Below, piece after piece: positions 44,973 through 53,491 of a stretch of 64,000 bases of DNA. Source of the stretch: Leifsonia xyli (GTDB lineage Bacteria > Actinomycetota > Actinomycetes > Actinomycetales > Microbacteriaceae); the NCBI GenBank assembly GCA_001647635.1, contig CP014761.1, forward strand, positions 2,480,001 through 2,544,000, given 5' to 3'. A model generated the notes under the pieces. That model had not been told where the DNA came from and searched no databases. It saw nothing but the letters and a program-made list of their open reading frames with translations. The stretch's first letter is position 1. Every line of letters begins with the position of its first letter. The translations under genes and the position numbers were made by a program.

Positions 44973-46103
44973 ATGACCGCCACATCCATCCGTTCCCGCG
45001 TCGTCGTCATCGGCGGCGGCGTGCTCGGCGTCTCGACCGCCACCCAGCTGGTCCGTCAGGGCGCCGAGGTGACCCTGCTCACCGAGGGCGAGCTGGCCAG
45101 CGGCGCGAGCGGCCGTTCCCTCTCGTGGCTGAACACCGCCGGACTGCGCTCGCCGGAGTACCACGCGCTGCGCCAGCTCGGCATCGACCGGTACCGCACC
45201 CTCGCCGCTCGCGAGGACGTGTCGGCGTTCCTCCGCTTCGACGGCGGACTGACCTGGGCGCCGGAGGGCGAGAGCTTCCGTCCGGTCATCGAGCACGAGC
45301 GCAGCATCGGCTACGACGCGCAGTGGGTCACCGCCGACGAGGTCGCCTCGGTGACGCCCGGCGTCGACCCGGCGGCGGTCGCATCCGAGGGCGCGATCTT
45401 CAACCCGGGCGAGGGATGGGTCGACCTGCCGTCGCTCATCCAGCACCTCGCCGCGGAGTTCACCGCGCGCGGCGGCTCGCTGATCACGGGCGCCGGGCAC
45501 GTCGACGTCGTGGTGGAGGACGGTCGCGCGGTCGGCGCCGTGGCCTCCGACGGTCGCCGCTTCGACGCCGACGCCGTGCTGCTCGCCACCGGTCCCGGCG
45601 TCCCGGCCCAGGTCGCCGAGCACGGCATCGCGATCGAAGACGGCAGCCCCGCCGCGCTTCTCGTCTGGACCAAGCCGGTCGACACGCAGCTGACCGCGGT
45701 GCTCAACACGCCGAACGTCGCCGTGCGACCCACCCCGACCGGCGCGCTCGCGCTCGACTCGGCCTGGTCGGAGGAGTCGTTGGTCGTCGGCGACGACGGC
45801 TCGATCGCAGTGCCCGAGGGCATCGTCGACCGGCTGCTGGTGGAGGCGTCCCGCGTCCTCGCCGGCAACCCCGCGCTCGAGCTGGACGGCTTCGGGATCG
45901 GCGGCAAGCCCATCCCGGGCGACGGCGAGCCGGTGCTCGGCGAGCTGGACCAGATCGACGGCTACTTCGTCGCCTTCACGCACAGCGGCGCGACGCTCGG
46001 ACTGATCGCGGGGGAGCTCCTCGCCCGCGAGATCCTCACCGGCGAGAAGTCGCCGCTGCTGGAGACGTTCCGCCCGGCGCGGTTCTCGGCCGCGCTGGTG
46101 TGA
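44973..46103 (+). CDS. FAD-dependent oxidoreductase (DAO family)
   Basis: A 376-residue D-amino-acid-oxidase/glycine-oxidase-type flavoprotein. VVVIGGGVLGVSTATQLV binds FAD. ASGASGRSLSWLN, RRFDADAVLLATGPG and the C-terminal FTHSGATLGLIAGELLAREI are conserved. ATG 44973 is used; a GTG at 44964 overlapping the previous stop (GTGA) would add three residues. With an amino-acid importer in one operon, it probably oxidises an amine or amino acid derivative. Confidence 0.88.
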   Translation: MTATSIRSRVVVIGGGVLGVSTATQLVRQGAEVTLLTEGELASGASGRSLSWLNTAGLRSPEYHALRQLGIDRYRTLAAREDVSAFLRFDGGLTWAPEGESFRPVIEHERSIGYDAQWVTADEVASVTPGVDPAAVASEGAIFNPGEGWVDLPSLIQHLAAEFTARGGSLITGAGHVDVVVEDGRAVGAVASDGRRFDADAVLLATGPGVPAQVAEHGIAIEDGSPAALLVWTKPVDTQLTAVLNTPNVAVRPTPTGALALDSAWSEESLVVGDDGSIAVPEGIVDRLLVEASRVLAGNPALELDGFGIGGKPIPGDGEPVLGELDQIDGYFVAFTHSGATLGLIAGELLAREILTGEKSPLLETFRPARFSAALV

Positions 46104-46171
46104 GGGATGCGGAGGGGGCAGGTGGGATGGCCCCCTCCGCGCATGACCCGGCCGCCTCGGGAGCCGTCTCC

Positions 46172-46177
46172 TAGACT
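46172..46177 (+). promoter_or_regulatory. -10 box for the leaderless HAD gene
   Basis: TAGACT ends 6 nt before the GTG at 46184, giving a transcript that starts at or next to the start codon. Confidence 0.55.
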
Positions 46178-46183
46178 CGACCT

Positions 46184-46816
46184 GTGCACGAGATCGAGGC
46201 GGCCGGGTTCCTGTTCGACATGGACGGCACGCTCGTCGACTCCACCGCCATCGTCGAGCACGTGTGGACGGAGTTCTGCCGCCGGCACGGTCTCGACCCG
46301 GTCGAACTGCTGGCGTTCGCGCACGGGCGTCAGGCCGGCGACACGATCGCGCGCTTCCTGCCGCAGCTGACGCACGCCGAGCTTGCTCAGTTGGCGGCCG
46401 GACTCGTCGCCGAGGAGCTGACCCGCACGGAAGGGATCGTCGAGATCCCGGGAGCTGCGGCCTTCATCACGGCGCTGGCGGACGACGGGGCGAAGATCGC
46501 CGTGGTCACCAGCGCCCCGCGCGACCTCGCGGTGACGCGGATGCGCGCCGCCGGCATCCCGGTCCCGGTGGTGCTCGTGGCCGCCGAGGACGTCGAGCGC
46601 GGCAAGCCCGATCCGCAGGGGTACCTGCTCGCGGCCGAGCGGCTCGGTGTGCCGATCGGCGAGTGCGTCGTGTTCGAGGATGCGGAGGCCGGGTTGACGG
46701 CAGCCGTCGCCTCGGGCGCCCGCGTGGTCGTCGTCGGCGAGCACGAGTCCGGCGTCACCGCGGGGCTGCCGCGGCTGCACGACTACGCCGGCCTGACGGC
46801 GGTCGTCGCCTCCTGA
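46184..46816 (+). CDS. HAD family phosphatase, sugar-phosphatase/beta-PGM-like
   Basis: A 210-residue haloacid-dehalogenase protein. Motif I is DMDGTLVDS (nucleophile Asp), motif II VVTSAPRD, motif III with GKPDPQGYLLAAERLG, motif IV FEDAEAG. A helical cap is inserted after motif I (GPH/beta-phosphoglucomutase subgroup). Probably dephosphorylates a sugar or glycerol phosphate. GTG start with leaderless promoter TAGACT. Confidence 0.88.
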   Translation: MHEIEAAGFLFDMDGTLVDSTAIVEHVWTEFCRRHGLDPVELLAFAHGRQAGDTIARFLPQLTHAELAQLAAGLVAEELTRTEGIVEIPGAAAFITALADDGAKIAVVTSAPRDLAVTRMRAAGIPVPVVLVAAEDVERGKPDPQGYLLAAERLGVPIGECVVFEDAEAGLTAAVASGARVVVVGEHESGVTAGLPRLHDYAGLTAVVAS

Positions 46817-46859
46817 TCCGTGCATTGTGCCCGCCCACCCGGGCGCGCATGATCGCACT

Positions 46860-47738
46860 ATGGGCACCAAGAGCGCTCCCCGCCGGCTGCCGCGACGTCC
46901 CGCGTCGGGCCTCGCGGAACGGTGGACGACGGTCGACGGCATCGACGTCTTCTACCGGGAGTCGATGAGCCCGCCCGACGCGCCGGCGATGATGCACGTG
47001 CACGGATTCGGCCTGTCCGGGCGGTACCTCCTGCCCACCGCGGAACGGCTGGCGGACGACTTCCACACGCTCGTCCCCGACCTGCCCGGATTCGGACGCA
47101 GCGGCCGCGCGCCGCACGGGCTCGACATCCCGGACCTGGCGCGCGCGGCAGCGCGGTTCCTCGACGACCGGGGGATCGAGCGGGCGACGCTGGTCGGCAA
47201 CTCGATGGGATGCCCGGTCATCCTGGAGTTCGCCCACCACTACCCCGAGCGGATCGACCGGGCCGTGCTCGTGTCGCCCGCGGGCGGCGTGCACAACCAG
47301 CCGCTGCGGCGCGCGGTCGGGCAGCTGTCGCGCGACGGCGTCCGGGAGCCGCCCCGGATGGTGACCGTCGCCGCTCCCGACTATCTGCGGTTCGGGGTGC
47401 CGAGCACGGTGAGGATGTTCCGGGCGCTCACGCAGTACCCGTCGCTCGCGCGGCTGCTCGACCTCAGCATCCCGACGCTCGTCGTCGTGGGCGAGCGCGA
47501 CCCGTTGATGCCACACCACCAGCGGGTGCGCGAGGTCGCGGAGCAGACGGACAACCACGTGCTCGTGGTGGCGATCGAGGGGGCCGCGCACGCGATCAAC
47601 TTCAGCCACCCGGGCGGGCTGGCCCACGCCATCCGGCTGTTCATGGCCGACGAGCCCATCGTCGACGACCCGAACTCGCCCGGGCACGCCCGACTGTGGG
47701 AGGTGCACCGCAGCCCGCACCTGCCGCCCGCCGGTTGA
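46860..47738 (+). CDS. Alpha/beta hydrolase, MhpC-like
   Basis: A 292-residue hydrolase. HVHGFGLSGRYLLPTAERLA holds the oxyanion region, GNSMGC the nucleophile Ser, VVGERDPLMP the acid and IEGAAHAINFS the His. CATGAT ends 6 nt before the ATG at 46860; the frame also opens at 46827. Substrate unknown; MhpC-type enzymes cleave C-C or ester bonds in aromatic breakdown, but nothing here ties it to that. Confidence 0.83.
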   Translation: MGTKSAPRRLPRRPASGLAERWTTVDGIDVFYRESMSPPDAPAMMHVHGFGLSGRYLLPTAERLADDFHTLVPDLPGFGRSGRAPHGLDIPDLARAAARFLDDRGIERATLVGNSMGCPVILEFAHHYPERIDRAVLVSPAGGVHNQPLRRAVGQLSRDGVREPPRMVTVAAPDYLRFGVPSTVRMFRALTQYPSLARLLDLSIPTLVVVGERDPLMPHHQRVREVAEQTDNHVLVVAIEGAAHAINFSHPGGLAHAIRLFMADEPIVDDPNSPGHARLWEVHRSPHLPPAG

Positions 47739-47745
47739 GCGCGGG

Positions 47746-48183
47746 TCAGCGACCGCAGATCGTGCGGCGCACCCAGGCGTCCGCGTCCTGCGGCGCCAGC
47801 TCGCCCGAGCGGATCAGCCGCACGAAGTCGAGGGCGTGATCGGTGAGCCATCCGTCCGCGGAGTCGGGCGCGTCCCGCCCCACGTGGATGGACAGCCAGC
47901 GCGTCAGCCGCGGACCGATGCGGGCGGCCACGGCGACGATCCCGGCGAAGTGCCGGGCCTGACCCTCGGTTCCGTCGTCGACGTGCCGGCGGAACCCGCG
48001 GCCGCGGATGCGGTTGGACCCGCCGCGTCCGGCGTCGACCGGCCAGAGCACTCCGCGACGGACCCCCGCGACGTCATGGCCCAGGCGGCGGAGGAACTCG
48101 CGCTCGTTCGAGGTCCTCGCTGCGACGCGGGAGCAGGCGTCCGCCAGCTCGGCGCACGCGTCCACGCCTGTCCCGGCGCTCAC
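47746..48183 (-). CDS. Hypothetical protein coupled to GH6 gene
   Basis: A 145-residue protein starting with GTG that overlaps the GH6 stop by GTGA. Features are NEREFLRRLGHDVAGVRRGV, GQARHFAGIVAVAARIGPRL and SADGWLTDHALDFVRLIRSG. No signal peptide and no recognised domain. The overlap and lack of a competing gene support the reading frame. It ends 7 nt from the convergent hydrolase gene. Confidence 0.6.
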   Translation of the reverse strand: MSAGTGVDACAELADACSRVAARTSNEREFLRRLGHDVAGVRRGVLWPVDAGRGGSNRIRGRGFRRHVDDGTEGQARHFAGIVAVAARIGPRLTRWLSIHVGRDAPDSADGWLTDHALDFVRLIRSGELAPQDADAWVRRTICGR

Positions 48184-49199
48184 GGCGTGCCCCCGGTCAG
48201 CAGCGCCTCGGCGCCGGCCTGCCACCACACCCCGGCGGCGGGCCCGCCGTTGCAGGTGCCGTCGCTGACACCCGGATGCTTCACCCAGAGCAGCGCGTCC
48301 AATCGGGTATCGGCGCCCTCCGTCACCTGCGGGTCCTGGCCGAGCTTGGCGCGGGACGGGTTGCACCAGGTGCCGGTCCAGCCGTTGCTGTTGCGGGACA
48401 CGTCGATGACGTAGTGCTTCCAGCCGATCTTGGACGAGAGCTTGCCGGCGTAGTCGCGCTCGCTCTGCGTCTTGTCGAAGTTGGACACGTTCGTGAAGAA
48501 GCCGTGCGCCTTGTCCACCCCGGCCTTCTGGAGCCACGCGGCCTGCGCGGACGGGGAGAGCCACCGCGCGTTCCCGCCGTCGAGGTAGGTGGCGACTCCT
48601 GCCGACTCCAGGATGCCGACCGACGTCTTCAGCAGCGGCAGCCGTACCGCGGCCGAGCCGTCGCACTTCGTGTCGGCGAGCATGGCGAGGGAGTCCGGTT
48701 CGAGCAGCACGACCGCGTGACTGCCGCGGAGCGTGGCCGCCATGGTGCGGATCCAGGGCAGGTACTGGTCGGCGGCGAGCCCGCCCTTCGAGTAGCCGCC
48801 GCAGTCGCGATTCGGGATGGCGTACGCCACGAACACCGGAGTCGCACCTTGCTTCTTCGCGTCGGTGACGTCGTTCGTCAATTCGGTCACCAACCGGTCG
48901 CCCTGGAACCACTCGCCGAGCCAGACGGCGGTGGGCACCGCGGCGATCCGGCTCGCGATGAGGGCGCCCTCGGTGTCTCCCTGCTGCTCCAGGCGCTTCG
49001 CCGCGGCCGCCGCCTCGGTGTTCGGGTCGAGGTAGAGCTGTGAGGACTGGAAGGCGCGAGGACTCCCGGTCGGCGTCGGCGAGGACGAGGGCGTGGCGGC
49101 GACGGGGGTGGTCGACGGACGCGTCACCCCGAAGACGACCCCGGCCGCGACGATGACGGCGGCCACCGCGAGCGTCGCGACGACGATCGGTCTGCGCAT
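48180..49199 (-). CDS. Glycoside hydrolase family 6 (endoglucanase/cellobiohydrolase)
   Basis: A 339-residue exported GH6 enzyme acting on beta-1,4-glucan. The N-terminal helix (about residues 3-22) and Ser/Thr/Pro linker (about 28-48) precede the catalytic domain. VVLLEPDSLAML is the GH6 acid Asp motif, FVAYAIPNRDCGGYSKGG the substrate-tunnel segment, and LLWVKHPGVSDGTC the C-terminal conserved block. No carbohydrate-binding module. ATG at 49199 is chosen over 49238; GGGGGATGGG lies just before it. Confidence 0.88.
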   Translation of the reverse strand: MRRPIVVATLAVAAVIVAAGVVFGVTRPSTTPVAATPSSSPTPTGSPRAFQSSQLYLDPNTEAAAAAKRLEQQGDTEGALIASRIAAVPTAVWLGEWFQGDRLVTELTNDVTDAKKQGATPVFVAYAIPNRDCGGYSKGGLAADQYLPWIRTMAATLRGSHAVVLLEPDSLAMLADTKCDGSAAVRLPLLKTSVGILESAGVATYLDGGNARWLSPSAQAAWLQKAGVDKAHGFFTNVSNFDKTQSERDYAGKLSSKIGWKHYVIDVSRNSNGWTGTWCNPSRAKLGQDPQVTEGADTRLDALLWVKHPGVSDGTCNGGPAAGVWWQAGAEALLTGGTP

Positions 49200-49427
49200 C
49201 CCATCCCCCGTTCCGTGCCGCTTCGGAAGCCACACCATAACAGCGCCGGGTGCGCGGTATCCGTGTCGCCCGGATTGGGGTACAAGATCGTGTCCTCCAA
49301 ACGACCCACAGACCGAACTTTCTGGCTATGCTCGCCTCTGTCACACCCGAGTTACTCCCTTGAGCCCTGCGGAGCCGGACCCGAACCCCGGCCTGCAGGA
49401 GAACCCGAACGCTGCAAAGGACGTATC
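49200..49427. other. Intergenic region, promoter-like only
   Basis: This 228-nt gap between divergent genes is the longest in the window. It contains TATGCT (49327-49332) that may serve the rightward membrane gene and AAAGGA (49416-49421) as its ribosome site. I see no open frame, tRNA or clear riboswitch. Confidence 0.4.
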
Positions 49428-49898
49428 GTGCACACCACCTCCTACAACCACGCCCACGACAAGGCCCAGCTGCTCGCGCGTCGCCACGAGCGCGACCTGC
49501 ACTGGGCCAAGGAGCGTCGCCGGCAGCACGAGCGCGAGACCGCCGAGGCGCGCGCCGTGCTCGCCGCGCCCCCGCTCCGCCTGGCCCGGACGACGCTGTG
49601 GACGGCGGGCGTGCTCCTCCTGGCGGTGGCCGGCGGCTGGGCGGCTGCGCTCGCCCTGCTCCCGGCGGCGTGGGTCGGCATGCTCGACGCGACCGCCACC
49701 GCCGCCGCGGTCGCCGTGCTGCTCGGAGCCACGATCGGCCTCGGCCGCGTCCGCTCGCGGCGCGCGGCGGCCCGAGCGCTGCTCCGCTCGCGTGAGGCGC
49801 GCCTGTCGCACACGCAGTTCCACATCCACGAGAGCGTGCACTCGTTCATCGACGCGCGCGTGGATGTGGTGAACACGCGGCAGACCGTCTCGGCCTGA
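49428..49898 (+). CDS. Two-helix membrane protein with charged ends
   Basis: A 156-residue protein. A charged, His/Arg-rich N-terminus (DLHWAKERRRQHERETAEAR) leads to two helices (about residues 58-78 and 85-107), then an Arg-rich tail ending FHIHESVHSFIDARVDVVNT. The GTG at 49428 has AAAGGA 6 nt upstream; the frame is open from 49215. No family was recognised. Confidence 0.65.
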   Translation: MHTTSYNHAHDKAQLLARRHERDLHWAKERRRQHERETAEARAVLAAPPLRLARTTLWTAGVLLLAVAGGWAAALALLPAAWVGMLDATATAAAVAVLLGATIGLGRVRSRRAAARALLRSREARLSHTQFHIHESVHSFIDARVDVVNTRQTVSA

Positions 49899-49948
49899 CG
49901 CGTCCTCCCGCGCTGCGCGACCATTGCCTGCATTTCTATAATCGAACG

Positions 49949-50668
49949 GTGCCCCCGATCGATGACGGCGCCGCGACGACAGCGCCTCCTCTGCAGACCC
50001 TGTCCCGCGGCATCCGGATGCTCGAACTGCTCGCCGATGCGGGCGAGCCGCTGACCATCCCGGCGATCGCCGCGCGGCTCGGCCTGCACCGCTCGATCGC
50101 GTACCGCATCCTGCGCACGCTCGAGGACCATGGGCTGGTCGTGCGCGACGCTGCGGGCGCCGTCGAGCTCGGCCCGCGGATGGCGACCCTCGCCCGCGCG
50201 GTCTCGCGCGACCTGCAGGCGGCGGCCCTTCCGCAGCTGACGGCCGTGGCCAACGAGCTGAGCATGACGGCGTTCCTCGCGGTGCTCGACCGGCACGACG
50301 TCGTGACCCTGGTGACGGTGGAGCCGACGCACGCGCACGCGAGCGTGGCCCAGCGCCCCGGCACGCGGCATCCCCTCGCCTCCGGAGCGCCCGGGATCGC
50401 CATCCAGTCGGTTCTCACCGAGGCGCAGTGGCGGATGCTGCCCGGCGAGCACGCGCGGGACGAGGCGGCGGAGGCCCGGGCGCGCGGCTACGCGACCAGC
50501 CACGACGAGGTGATCGTCGGACTGGCGTCGGTGGCGGTCCCTGTGCAGGCGCCGGGCCAGCCGGTCGCGGCGCTGGCCGTGGTGTACGTGGCGAGCGAGG
50601 TGGATGCGGTGAGGATCGGCACCCGACTGCGGCAGGCGGCGGCGGCCATCGAGGCCGACCTGCGCTGA
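49949..50668 (+). CDS. IclR family transcriptional regulator
   Basis: A 239-residue IclR protein. The N-terminal winged helix (LQTLSRGIRMLELLADAGEP, IPAIAARLGLHRSIAYRILR) precedes the GAF-like effector domain (RDLQAAALPQLTAVANELSM, PLASGAPGIAIQ). The GTG follows TATAAT (49937-49942) by 6 nt, so the mRNA is probably leaderless. IclR proteins often control aromatic catabolism; the neighbouring flavin monooxygenase and its upstream palindrome support that here. Confidence 0.9.
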   Translation: MPPIDDGAATTAPPLQTLSRGIRMLELLADAGEPLTIPAIAARLGLHRSIAYRILRTLEDHGLVVRDAAGAVELGPRMATLARAVSRDLQAAALPQLTAVANELSMTAFLAVLDRHDVVTLVTVEPTHAHASVAQRPGTRHPLASGAPGIAIQSVLTEAQWRMLPGEHARDEAAEARARGYATSHDEVIVGLASVAVPVQAPGQPVAALAVVYVASEVDAVRIGTRLRQAAAAIEADLR

Positions 50669-50699
50669 CCATCGCCTTGTCTGCGGTAGTTCGTCTCAG

Positions 50700-50721
50700 G
50701 TGCGCCCGGGCGCCCCGGCGC
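50700..50721. terminator. Possible hairpin between convergent IclR and monooxygenase genes
   Basis: TGCGCC (50700-50705) pairs with GGCGCA (50716-50721), with GC-rich internal pairing (GCGCCCGGGCGC palindrome). It sits in the 89-nt gap between convergent genes and may end both transcripts. Confidence 0.4.
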
Positions 50722-50757
50722 ATTCGTTCCGAAAGGCCGCAGTCGCGAAAATGAAGT

Positions 50758-52650
50758 TCAGCCCGCCAGCGCCGCGCTCCGCAGGATCGGGCGGAAGAAC
50801 GCCGCCAACTCGTCCGTCGCGGTGAGGGGGAGCACGTGGGCGACGTACTGGTCCGGGCGGACCACGACGATCGCGCCCGCGCGGTCGATGCCGCGCTCGG
50901 CGAAGATGTCGTGCGCCGGGTCTGCGGCGTAGACCTTCTCGTAGTCGATCAGACCGAACGGGCCGACGCGCGGCAGGAACAGCGGGGGGACGACGCCCAG
51001 GTCGACCGCCGTGTGGTCCTGCCGGTAGACCACCTTCACGTCGAACCAGGCATCCGGGTCGGCGTCGGCGGGCGTCGCGGCGAGGGGCGAGTCGGGGGAG
51101 GACGACATCCACTCGGCGAGGTCCGCGACGCCCGACGGTGCGCCTGCAGCGGCCTCGTCGGCGAAGACGTAGATGCGCCACCGGCCGTCCGCGCGCGCGT
51201 GGTGGCCGAGGTGCACCGGGTTGCCGTCGCAGACGCGCTCGACCGGCGCCGACTTGAAACGCTTGCCGACCGGGAAGCCGGACGCCAGCTCCTGGTGCGA
51301 CGCCTCGCCGACGATCAGCGACGGCGCGTACTGCGTCATGAAACCGGCCGGGAACTCGGCCGTGCGCACGTAGAAGTCCTCTAGCTCCGAGGGGCTGGCG
51401 AACTCCTCCGGCTTCTTCGCCATCAGGGTCGACCACTCCTTGTCGAAGTCGATGAGGTCCTTCGCGACGACCTGGCGCTCGGCAGAGTACGTGGCCAGGA
51501 GCGACTCGGGCGCGCGGCCGTCGAGCACATGACCGAGCTTCCAGCCGATGTTGAAGCCGTCCTGCATCGAGACGTTCATGCCCTGGCCGGCCTTCGCGCT
51601 GTGGGTGTGGCAGGCGTCGCCGGTGATGAAGACGCGCGGGGTGCGCATCCCGAGCTCCTCCGGCAGCACGTCGTCGAACCGGTCCGTCAGGCGGTGGCCG
51701 ACCTCGTACACGCTGTGCCAGGCCACGTTCCGCACATCCAGTGTGTAGGGGTGCAGGATGTCGTTCGCCTTCTGGATGATCTGCTCGATGGTGGTGGACC
51801 GGATAGCGCGGTTGTCCCCGGCCTGCACCTCGCCGAGGTCGACGTACATGCGGAAGAGGTAGCCGCCTTCGCGCGGGATGAGCAGGATGTTGCCCGCCTC
51901 CGACTGGATGGAGCACTTGGTCCGGATGTCGGGGAAGTCGGTGACCGCCAGCGCGTCCATGACGCCCCAGGCGTGGTTGGCCGAGTCGCCGGCGAGGTGG
52001 CAGCCGATCGCCTCGCGGACCTTGCTGCGCGCGCCGTCCGCGCCGACGACGTATTTCGCGTGCACGACCCGATCCGCGCCTTCGTCGGCTCCGGCGGTGC
52101 GGCGGAGGGTGACGGCGACGGGATGCTCGCCCTCGCCGACCTCGAGGCCCACGAACTCGTAGCCGTAGTCCGGCGTGAGCCGCGAGGGGGAGTCGGCGGC
52201 GACTTCGGCGAAGTAGTCGAGCACACGCGCCTGGTTGACGATCAGGTGCGGGAACTCGCTCACGCCGGTGGGGTCGTCCACCGGGCGGGCGGTGCGCACG
52301 ATGCGGGAGGGGTCGGCCGGGTCCGGCTTCCAGAACGCCATCTCGGTGATGCGGTACGCCTCGGCGATGATGCGCTCGGCGAAGCCGAACGCCTGGAACG
52401 TCTCGACGCTGCGTGCCTGGATGCCGTCCGCCTGGCCGATGGCGAGGCGGCCCGCCCGGCGCTCGACGAGCCGGGTGACGACGCCCGGGAACTGGGCGAG
52501 CTGGGCGGCTGCGATCATGCCGGCGGGGCCGGAGCCGACGATGAGCACGTCGACCTCGTCGGGCAGCTCGGCGGGGCGGTCGATCCCGGTGCCTTCGGGC
52601 TCGTGGATGCGCGGGTCGCCGGAGACGTAGCCGTGGTGGTGGAACTGCAC
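50758..52650 (-). CDS. FAD-dependent aromatic monooxygenase (3-hydroxybenzoate 4-/phenol 2-type)
   Basis: A 630-residue class A flavin hydroxylase. The FAD site VDVLIVGSGPAGMIAAAQLA (about 33-52), the DG motif VVGADGARSKVREAIG and the GD motif RVFITGDACHTHSAKAGQGM are intact. A C-terminal thioredoxin-like domain (about 450-630) and the length match 3-hydroxybenzoate 4-monooxygenase and phenol 2-monooxygenase. It should hydroxylate a phenolic ring using NAD(P)H and oxygen. An IclR-type palindrome lies 35 nt upstream of its ATG. Confidence 0.88.
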   Translation of the reverse strand: MQFHHHGYVSGDPRIHEPEGTGIDRPAELPDEVDVLIVGSGPAGMIAAAQLAQFPGVVTRLVERRAGRLAIGQADGIQARSVETFQAFGFAERIIAEAYRITEMAFWKPDPADPSRIVRTARPVDDPTGVSEFPHLIVNQARVLDYFAEVAADSPSRLTPDYGYEFVGLEVGEGEHPVAVTLRRTAGADEGADRVVHAKYVVGADGARSKVREAIGCHLAGDSANHAWGVMDALAVTDFPDIRTKCSIQSEAGNILLIPREGGYLFRMYVDLGEVQAGDNRAIRSTTIEQIIQKANDILHPYTLDVRNVAWHSVYEVGHRLTDRFDDVLPEELGMRTPRVFITGDACHTHSAKAGQGMNVSMQDGFNIGWKLGHVLDGRAPESLLATYSAERQVVAKDLIDFDKEWSTLMAKKPEEFASPSELEDFYVRTAEFPAGFMTQYAPSLIVGEASHQELASGFPVGKRFKSAPVERVCDGNPVHLGHHARADGRWRIYVFADEAAAGAPSGVADLAEWMSSSPDSPLAATPADADPDAWFDVKVVYRQDHTAVDLGVVPPLFLPRVGPFGLIDYEKVYAADPAHDIFAERGIDRAGAIVVVRPDQYVAHVLPLTATDELAAFFRPILRSAALAG

Positions 52651-52684
52651 GGGGTCCTCACTTCGTCGTAAGTCGTTCGTTCAC

Positions 52685-52707
52685 TATGCGAACGCCGTGT
52701 TCGCATA
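52685..52707. promoter_or_regulatory. Perfect inverted repeat, IclR-type operator candidate
   Basis: TATGCGAAC-GCCGT-GTTCGCATA has 9-bp perfect arms. It lies between the divergent monooxygenase and DUF1345 genes, 4 nt before the latter's ATG. The nearby IclR gene is the obvious candidate binder. Confidence 0.65.
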
Positions 52708-52710
52708 TCG

Positions 52711-53433
52711 ATGTGGGAATTGTATCAGCGTCACGATCGGCGCATCGGGTGCGTCTTCAGGGGAGTGCCTCCTTTCCGACGCGTGCTCTTGCATGCGGCC
52801 CTCATCGCGAACCTCGCCCTGCAGCTCACGCTGGCCGTCCTCGGCGTCGCCGTGGGCCTCGAACCGACCGCCGAGGCGACCATCATGCTCCTCGCCTGGT
52901 GGTCGGGTGCGGCGTGCGTCTACCTCGTCGGCGTCGTGATCGCGGTCACCGTCACGTCCCGCGCTCCGCGCACACACCCGACCGCGGTCGTGGCGGCCAT
53001 CTACCGCGGTCGCAGCGCCCACCTGATCGGAGCGGGCTCGACCGTCCTCGCCAGCCTGTGCGGCGTCGCCGGCGCGGTGCAGGTGACCTGGCGGTACGCC
53101 GATGCCCTCGTCGACAGCGTCGGGAACCTCGTCGGCGTCGCCGCCATGCTGCTCTCCTGGGGGTTGCTGCACTGGGGATATGCGCAGTCCTACTACCGGC
53201 GCCACCACCGTTCCCTACGCCCCGTCCTCGTCTTCCCCGACACCCCGACGCCCCGGCTCAGCGATTTTGTCTACTTCGCCTTCACCGTCGGCACCGCGTT
53301 CGCCACGTCTGACGCGAAGGTGCTGTCGCCCCGGCTGCGCTGGACGGTGACCAAGCACGCCATCCTGAGCTTCTTCTACAACGGCGCGATCATCGTCCTG
53401 GCCCTGAACACTCTCACCTCCGGCGGCAGCTGA
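52711..53433 (+). CDS. DUF1345 membrane protein
   Basis: A 240-residue protein with about five hydrophobic segments. The C-terminal FVYFAFTVGTAFATSDAKVL and HAILSFFYNGAIIVLALNTL are the DUF1345 signature (YFaFTigtaf-SD). Function unknown. It is divergent from the aromatic monooxygenase and shares its palindromic promoter region. The ATG at 52711 directly follows the palindrome, so a bound regulator would cover the start. Confidence 0.82.
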   Translation: MWELYQRHDRRIGCVFRGVPPFRRVLLHAALIANLALQLTLAVLGVAVGLEPTAEATIMLLAWWSGAACVYLVGVVIAVTVTSRAPRTHPTAVVAAIYRGRSAHLIGAGSTVLASLCGVAGAVQVTWRYADALVDSVGNLVGVAAMLLSWGLLHWGYAQSYYRRHHRSLRPVLVFPDTPTPRLSDFVYFAFTVGTAFATSDAKVLSPRLRWTVTKHAILSFFYNGAIIVLALNTLTSGGS

Positions 53434-53491
53434 GTCGTAGCTTTCCGCAACAGAGCGGCGGGGCGGGGATGCGGTACCGCACCATAGGGGG

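Noticed and set aside
47836..48414. Rightward frame antisense to the GH6-coupled protein
   Set aside because: Lacks motifs and overlaps the GTGA-coupled minus-strand gene, which has better start evidence.
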